Of a DNA stretch of 8,889 nucleotides, positions 6,135 through 8,889 are shown piece after piece. Source of the DNA: Patulibacter sp052039575. GTDB taxonomy: Bacteria > Actinomycetota > Thermoleophilia > Solirubrobacterales > Solirubrobacteraceae. The position numbers and the translations under genes are program-made. How positions within the stretch are numbered: position 1 is the first letter of the stretch; the number at the start of each line of letters is the position of its first letter. A model generated the notes under the pieces. It did no database searches and had not been told where the DNA came from. It was given only the letters and a program-made list of their open reading frames with translations. The stretch covers positions 1 through 8,889 of the forward strand of contig JBQGEK010000070.1 of the NCBI GenBank assembly GCA_052039575.1. Reading direction: 5' to 3'.

Positions 6135-6767
6135 TTACAGCTTCAAGCCCCACGCGCTCGTAACGGTCAGCAACGGTTCGGGTGGCGGATCGGTCAGGTC
6201 GATTGGGGCGCTCCCGAGGTGGACATCGCCGCGTCCTTCGAAGAGGGCGATGCACGGCTGACCGTCCAGGCGCGACGGGAACCGCACCGCGCTGACGTCA
6301 CGGTCGTAGAGCTCCGCTGCAATCGTCTGCGTGACCGTCCGGCGACCGGTGGTGATCTCGTGCAGGTCCAGGTGCGACAGACCGTGCTCGATCAGCAAAT
6401 CGTGGTGGCGCTGCTCTACATCCTGGCGCGTAGCCAGGTCCGTGAGATCCACCAGCGGCCCGTCCAGCTCCAGCCGCGTCGGGGCAAGGACATGCTGCTC
6501 ACGCCACCGCGCCGTGATCGGCTGCGCCGCGAAGTCGCGGGCGGCCTGCGGTCCGAAGCGCTCGACGTGCCGCCGCTGCGCGGCCAGATTCGGCCGGAAG
6601 TCCGCCAGAACCTCGCGAAGGCAGGTCTCCGGCTGCTCAGCCAGATACAGGGTGCGAAATCGCCGCTGGAGGTCGTCGAACCGATGGTTGAACGCGTAGA
6701 GATCCCGTGGCGCGAAGGCCAGCGGATCGTCGCGCCGCCCCACTCGCCACAGCGGCAGCGACGTCAC
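6135..6767 (-). CDS. RES-domain toxin (predicted NAD+-consuming)
   Basis: A 210-aa toxin of the RES family. Studied members (MbcT of Mycobacterium tuberculosis, ParT, Res) remove cellular NAD+ by phosphorolysis or hydrolysis, or ADP-ribosylate a target. Visible family marks are LWRVGRRDDPLAF at the N-terminus, RFDDLQRRFRTLYLAEQPET with CLREVLADF after it (conserved Arg and Glu, near residues 38 and 52), and AVRFPSRLDG with the conserved Ser near 165. These are the R-E-S residues that name the fold. The start is GTG at 6767, overlapping the antitoxin stop (GTGA) and without its own ribosome site, so translation depends on the antitoxin gene. The key residues are present, so it is probably active. 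The DUF1963 gene follows closely. Confidence 0.9.
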   Translation of the reverse strand: MTSLPLWRVGRRDDPLAFAPRDLYAFNHRFDDLQRRFRTLYLAEQPETCLREVLADFRPNLAAQRRHVERFGPQAARDFAAQPITARWREQHVLAPTRLELDGPLVDLTDLATRQDVEQRHHDLLIEHGLSHLDLHEITTGRRTVTQTIAAELYDRDVSAVRFPSRLDGQPCIALFEGRGDVHLGSAPIDLTDPPPEPLLTVTSAWGLKL

Positions 6768-7156
6768 GCTTGGAAGCTGGCGACCTGTCGGGCCGCACGC
6801 GCCACGGCGACGAACTCCGACGTCTCCCGAGCCGCCCCGAGCACTTCGATCGGCGCTTGGTCGTCCAGACGGGTATTCGTACCGAACAGCCAGGCGCGGG
6901 CGGTCTGTCCGTCGTAGGCGTCGACCAGCATCCGCACGACCTTGTAGCCCTCTCGGAGACGGCGTTCGGTCGCCGCCTGCGGCGACGCGGTCCCGCGGGC
7001 GTAGCGGCCGATCTGCTTGGCGTCCGCCAGACCTGCGACCGCGGCAGCGACTCGCTGACCGACCTGTTCCTGCAAGTAGCGAGCGATCTCTGACACCGGA
7101 CGTGTCGTCGCATCGTCATCCAGGCGGCGCGCCAGCGGCGCGGTCAAGGCAGCCAT
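6764..7156 (-). CDS. Xre/MbcA/ParS-type antitoxin of the RES toxin
   Basis: A 130-aa antitoxin. The N-terminal and middle part is helix-rich (PVSEIARYLQEQVGQRVAAA, then LADAKQIGRYARGTASPQAA), fitting an Xre-like DNA-binding region. The C-terminal part is the MbcA/ParS (DUF2384-type) domain, VVRMLVDAYDGQTARAWLFG followed by TNTRLDDQAPIEVLGA. In this family the end of that domain plugs the RES active site. The ATG at 7156 has GGAG seven bases upstream, a good site. Gene order and the 4-nt overlap with the toxin are as in known Xre-RES pairs. A predicted promoter lies 33 to 61 bases upstream. It appears intact. Confidence 0.9.
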   Translation of the reverse strand: MAALTAPLARRLDDDATTRPVSEIARYLQEQVGQRVAAAVAGLADAKQIGRYARGTASPQAATERRLREGYKVVRMLVDAYDGQTARAWLFGTNTRLDDQAPIEVLGAARETSEFVAVARAARQVASFQA

Positions 7157-7188
7157 CTCACGTCTCCAGACCGAAATTCAACACCAAC

Positions 7189-7217
7189 AACGTACCACGA
7201 GAGAACACCCGGAACAA
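7189..7217 (-). promoter_or_regulatory. Predicted promoter of the Xre-RES operon
   Basis: On the minus strand, TTGTTC (7217-7212) and TACGTT (7194-7189) are 17 bases apart. Transcription should begin near 7182, leaving a short leader with the GGAG site. Repeats of GGTGTT around it (three between about 7172 and 7222 on the minus strand) could be antitoxin-binding half-sites. The remaining gap bases, 7218-7284, show only small dyads. Confidence 0.4.
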
Positions 7218-7284
7218 CACCTGGGCGCGGCGCGCCGACCTCCGGACCGAGGTGCCCGGCACACGAAGACAGCGGCGACCGCGG

Positions 7285-7839
7285 TCAATCTTCGCCGCGG
7301 GTCAGCCTCATGATCTCGTCGGTGCTCATCCGGGTCGCCGCGCGGCCCCGCATGCGTTCCACCACGGCGCGACCGTCGCCGCTGGCGCGTTGCACCCCTC
7401 CTGCCTCGCGCAAACCAGCCGCGCGAAGCCCCAGTGTGGCCTGGCCCGCCAGCCACGCCGAGTGTGCCTCCACGGCCTCCTGCTCGTTGCAGCTAATCCA
7501 GCCGTCGATCTCACCGGGGTAGGCGTCGTAGTAGGCGACCGCCGCCTGGACCACTCCGAGCGGAAGCTCAAGGAATTCAGCGGCCCCCGCGACGTCCCCG
7601 TCGCTGTCGCGCACCGCCGCGATCACCTCCCAGACATCGCTCCCGGTACCGACCAAGCGTGCCCGTCGACCGGCCGGCCCGTCGACGAACCGAACCAGCG
7701 GATGCTCATCCGCCCGCAGTCCCTCTTCGACGTAGCGCTGCGCCAATGTCCGCGGCTCCAGTTGCATCCGCTGCGCACGAGCGTTCAGCCGCCCGATCGT
7801 CGACTCCGGTAGACGCAGGTTCAACGGATCACCAGCCAT
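7285..7839 (-). CDS. Orphan antitoxin-like protein: ribbon-helix-helix plus DUF433-type domain
   Basis: A 184-aa protein in three parts. Residues 5-45 (LNLRLPESTIGRLNARAQRM onward) look like a ribbon-helix-helix DNA-binding segment. Residues about 46-115 (GRRARLVGTGSDVWEVIAAV, then EFLELPLGVVQAAVAYYDAY) match the DUF433-type helix-turn-helix of VapB-like antitoxins. The last part, ending RMSTDEIMRLTRGED, resembles toxin-binding tails of actinobacterial antitoxins. Such proteins normally precede a PIN-domain or DUF5615 toxin, but the next gene downstream is the Xre antitoxin, 128 bases away. The ATG at 7839 has no ribosome site; a TACGTT hexamer at 7852-7847 suggests a leaderless message. It may be an orphan, a regulator of the neighbouring TA genes, or a defence against incoming toxins. 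The middle domain assignment is the firmest; the tail assignment is less sure. Confidence 0.75.
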   Translation of the reverse strand: MAGDPLNLRLPESTIGRLNARAQRMQLEPRTLAQRYVEEGLRADEHPLVRFVDGPAGRRARLVGTGSDVWEVIAAVRDSDGDVAGAAEFLELPLGVVQAAVAYYDAYPGEIDGWISCNEQEAVEAHSAWLAGQATLGLRAAGLREAGGVQRASGDGRAVVERMRGRAATRMSTDEIMRLTRGED

Positions 7840-7878
7840 GCGCCGGAACGTAGCACCGCGTAGCGCAGCCGCCGAAAA

Positions 7879-7923
7879 CGCGGGAGCACTTAGCCGGCCC
7901 CTGACCGGCTAAGTGCTCCCGCG
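7879..7923 (-). terminator. Strong hairpin, possible terminator
   Basis: Perfect 19-base arms (7879-7897 and 7905-7923, beginning CGCGGGAGCACTTAGCCGG) enclose a 7-base loop. On the minus strand the stem is followed by CGTTTTC, a short T run just after the helix, so it could stop minus-strand transcription arriving from the tRNA side before the DUF433 gene. On the plus strand no T run follows. The perfection and length exceed what a terminator needs, so a DNA-level role (recombination or protein binding) is also possible. Confidence 0.5.
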
Positions 7924-7960
7924 CGCGCCCAGACGTGCCTCCCGCAGCCCCGAACCCCAG

Positions 7961-7985
7961 GGTTTAGGCCACGAAAGGCCACGAA
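7961..7985 (+). repeat. Tandem AGGCCACGAA repeat, left side of the att region
   Basis: AGGCCACGAA occurs twice back to back (7966-7975, 7976-7985), preceded by GGTTT. The 13-mer GGTTTAGGCCACG at 7961-7973 recurs inverted at 8229-8241 on the other side of the tRNA fragment. Its position on both sides of the core suggests arm-type recombinase sites; that role is inferred. Confidence 0.5.
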
Positions 7986-8014
7986 CCCGCTACTGGCGCG
8001 TAGACACTCGTTTC

Positions 8015-8028
8015 CTACGGGACCGTAG
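8015..8028. repeat. CTACGG / CCGTAG dyad
   Basis: Perfect 6-base inverted arms around a 2-base centre, next to the tRNA fragment's terminator. The loop is too tight for an RNA hairpin, so if functional it is a protein site on DNA. The rest of 7924-8039 shows no coding signal. Confidence 0.3.
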
Positions 8029-8039
8029 AAAGCAAAAGA

Positions 8040-8056
8040 CCCCGCGATTTGCGGGG
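8040..8056 (-). terminator. Rho-independent terminator behind the tRNA-Val fragment
   Basis: CCCCGC / GCGGGG arms enclose the loop GATTT (plus-strand reading). On the minus strand, the direction of the tRNA, the stem is followed by TCTTTTGC. It begins some ten bases after the tRNA 3' end, the usual place for a tRNA terminator, which suggests that this flank belongs to the original tRNA locus. Confidence 0.6.
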
Positions 8057-8065
8057 CCTTTCAGA

Positions 8066-8109
8066 GGTGCGCGATACAAGACTCGAACTTGTGACCTCAC
8101 GCATGTCAA
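8066..8109 (-). other. 3' half of tRNA-Val(GAC): probable att core
   Basis: Read on the minus strand this is the 3' half of a tRNA: anticodon loop TTGACAT (anticodon GAC, Val), 3' anticodon stem GCGTG, variable loop AGGTC, a perfect T-arm ACAAG-TTCGAGT-CTTGT, acceptor strand ATCGCGC, discriminator A and then CC. The CCA is followed by T, not fully encoded. The 5' half is missing: bases beyond 8109 would have to read GCGTG on the plus strand to pair the anticodon stem but read CGACG, and no D-arm or 5' acceptor strand follows. A clean break at the anticodon loop is the classic crossover point of tyrosine recombinases that use tRNA genes. It is therefore most likely an attachment site of an integrated element and not a functional tRNA. 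The Val identity rests on the anticodon and general resemblance to actinobacterial tRNA-Val(GAC). Confidence 0.75.
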
Positions 8110-8454
8110 CGACGCCGTCCACGCCCTACTTTTGCTGCAATTTGCAGGGAAAATGCCGCGTGGCTCCGGCAGGCAATAAGTGCGGATTTGCGGGGTTCTG
8201 CGCGCCTTAAGGCCACGAGGCCGATCGCCGTGGCCTAAACCGTGCGCCAGTCAACTTTCCCCGCAGACAACAGTTGGCTCTCGACATCGCTGTCGACGCA
8301 GTCTCCCGAAAGGACGCCAAGAATCCATAGAACCGCCCAGCTGCAGCCAAAACTTCCACAGATTGCGAGGAGTCCACCCGGAAACTGGACGTTCCACCGA
8401 CCACTGCGACTACCGTGAGACCCAGCTTCGATTTAGCAACGCAGCAGGGCCGCG
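8110..8454. other. Non-coding stretch next to the att core
   Basis: About 345 bases without a credible gene. It holds the 13-base near-palindrome CTGCAATTTGCAG (8135-8147), a copy of GATTTGCGGGG (8184-8194) also present in the tRNA terminator (8046-8056), and the AGGCCACG hairpin at 8210-8236. A weak promoter-like pair, TGGACG (8386-8391) and TACCGT (8411-8416), 19 bases apart, lies before the gene at 8455. The base composition is less G/C-rich than the neighbouring genes. No integrase or excisionase gene is visible. Confidence 0.5.
8210..8241. repeat. Inverted AGGCCACG pair, right side of the att region
   Basis: AGGCCACG (8210-8217) and CGTGGCCT (8229-8236) form an 8-base inverted repeat around 11 bases. 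The right arm extends to CGTGGCCTAAACC, the reverse complement of the 13-mer at 7961-7973. Together with the tandem pair on the left, four AGGCCACG units surround the tRNA fragment. Confidence 0.5.
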
Positions 8455-8796
8455 ATGACCGACAACGCCGATACCGAACCTCCCCTGTCCCCCGCCGACG
8501 CAATCCGCCCTCCCGACAACGTCGTGCGGATCCTCCCCCGCGAGCCCTGTTCCCAGCGCTGGGCGGCATCTGCCATCGTCGAGATTCCGGGCCACTCACA
8601 GGAACGCCGAGCGATTCATATTCTCGGACGGCCAGTCATCGAACGAGTCCACACGTTTCCGTCACGTCACGGCGGTGCCCCTCTGCCGAGCACCCAACGG
8701 CACCGTTTCGCCGCACGCGCCGTCACGGCATCGCTGATCATCGCGGGCATGGTCGGAGGGGCGCCCACCGCACTGCGCACCCTCGGACTGACCTAG
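8455..8796 (+). CDS. Hypothetical protein
   Basis: A 113-aa protein of no family I recognise. The N-terminus is Pro/Asp-rich (MTDNADTEPPLSPADAIRPP), the middle is polar and charged (PGHSQERRAIHILGRPVIER), and the C-terminus has one moderately hydrophobic stretch (AVTASLIIAGMVGGAPTALR) that might be a short membrane or packing helix. Third codon positions are mostly G or C, unlike the non-coding stretch before it, which supports real coding. The ATG at 8455 has AGGG five bases upstream. It lies on the far side of the tRNA fragment, so it may be part of the integrated element. The 93 bases after it (8797-8889) hold only the GC-rich dyad CGCGGC/GCCGCG at 8817-8832, without a T run. Confidence 0.5.
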   Translation: MTDNADTEPPLSPADAIRPPDNVVRILPREPCSQRWAASAIVEIPGHSQERRAIHILGRPVIERVHTFPSRHGGAPLPSTQRHRFAARAVTASLIIAGMVGGAPTALRTLGLT

Positions 8797-8889
8797 TTCC
8801 GCTCCGGGTCGTTCTACGCGGCGCCGGCCGCGTGGCTCGCGCCGCGCAGCCGGCAGTACTGTGTAGCGGGGTCCGGTCACAACGGCCGC

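Noticed and set aside
7913..8179. 88-aa plus-strand frame
   Set aside because: It reads straight through the terminator and the tRNA fragment, which explain the sequence better.
7961..8241. CRISPR-like repeats
   Set aside because: There are only four short units, in both orientations and with irregular spacing; no array structure and no cas genes.
8066..8250. Intact or intron-containing tRNA-Val on the minus strand
   Set aside because: I looked for the D-arm and 5' acceptor strand up to about 8250 and found neither.
8180..8458. 92-aa plus-strand frame ending in an ATGA overlap with the 8455 gene
   Set aside because: Codon use is unlike the neighbours, it is Cys/Arg/Ser-rich, and it runs through the AGGCCACG hairpin. 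The overlap is probably chance.

Overview
The window is high-GC DNA with GC-rich third codon positions, several GTG/TTG starts, 4-nt stop/start overlaps and probable leaderless promoters. This fits a soil-type actinobacterium or a relative; the sequence alone does not fix the genus. All of it looks accessory: an arsenate-resistance cassette, a run of toxin-antitoxin (TA) genes, one large protein of unknown role, and a tRNA-associated integration site. No rRNA, intact tRNA, transposase, integrase or CRISPR array is visible.

Left part (1-2609): a divergent arsenic cassette. arsR reads rightward. A glyceraldehyde-3-phosphate dehydrogenase gene followed by arsJ (cut off by the window edge) reads leftward. 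In the known ArsJ pathway, GAPDH makes unstable 1-arseno-3-phosphoglycerate from arsenate and ArsJ exports it, so arsenate resistance needs no arsenate reductase. ArsR carries a Cys-Cys plus Cys set like the As(III) site of the Corynebacterium glutamicum repressor. Both promoters overlap one inverted repeat. The gapdh leader may hold two small ORFs, the last coupled to gapdh by an ATGA overlap.

Middle (2610-7839): after a decayed stretch with an AbiEi-like antitoxin remnant, every recognisable gene reads leftward. In order of transcription these are a DUF433-type orphan antitoxin, an Xre/MbcA/ParS-type antitoxin with a RES-domain toxin, a 780-aa protein ending in a DUF1963 (YwqG) domain, and a Phd/RelB antitoxin with a RelE toxin. 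The RES toxin should deplete NAD+, and RelE should act on mRNA or translation. The 780-aa gene starts 31 nt after the RES gene and may be its third operon member.

Right part (7840-8889): a structured non-coding stretch holds a perfect 19-bp-stem hairpin, repeated AGGCCACG units in both orientations, a terminator, and the 3' half of a tRNA-Val(GAC) gene. The tRNA match stops at the anticodon loop, a classic integrase crossover point, so this is most likely an att site of an integrative element. Beyond it lies one plausible hypothetical gene (8455-8796).
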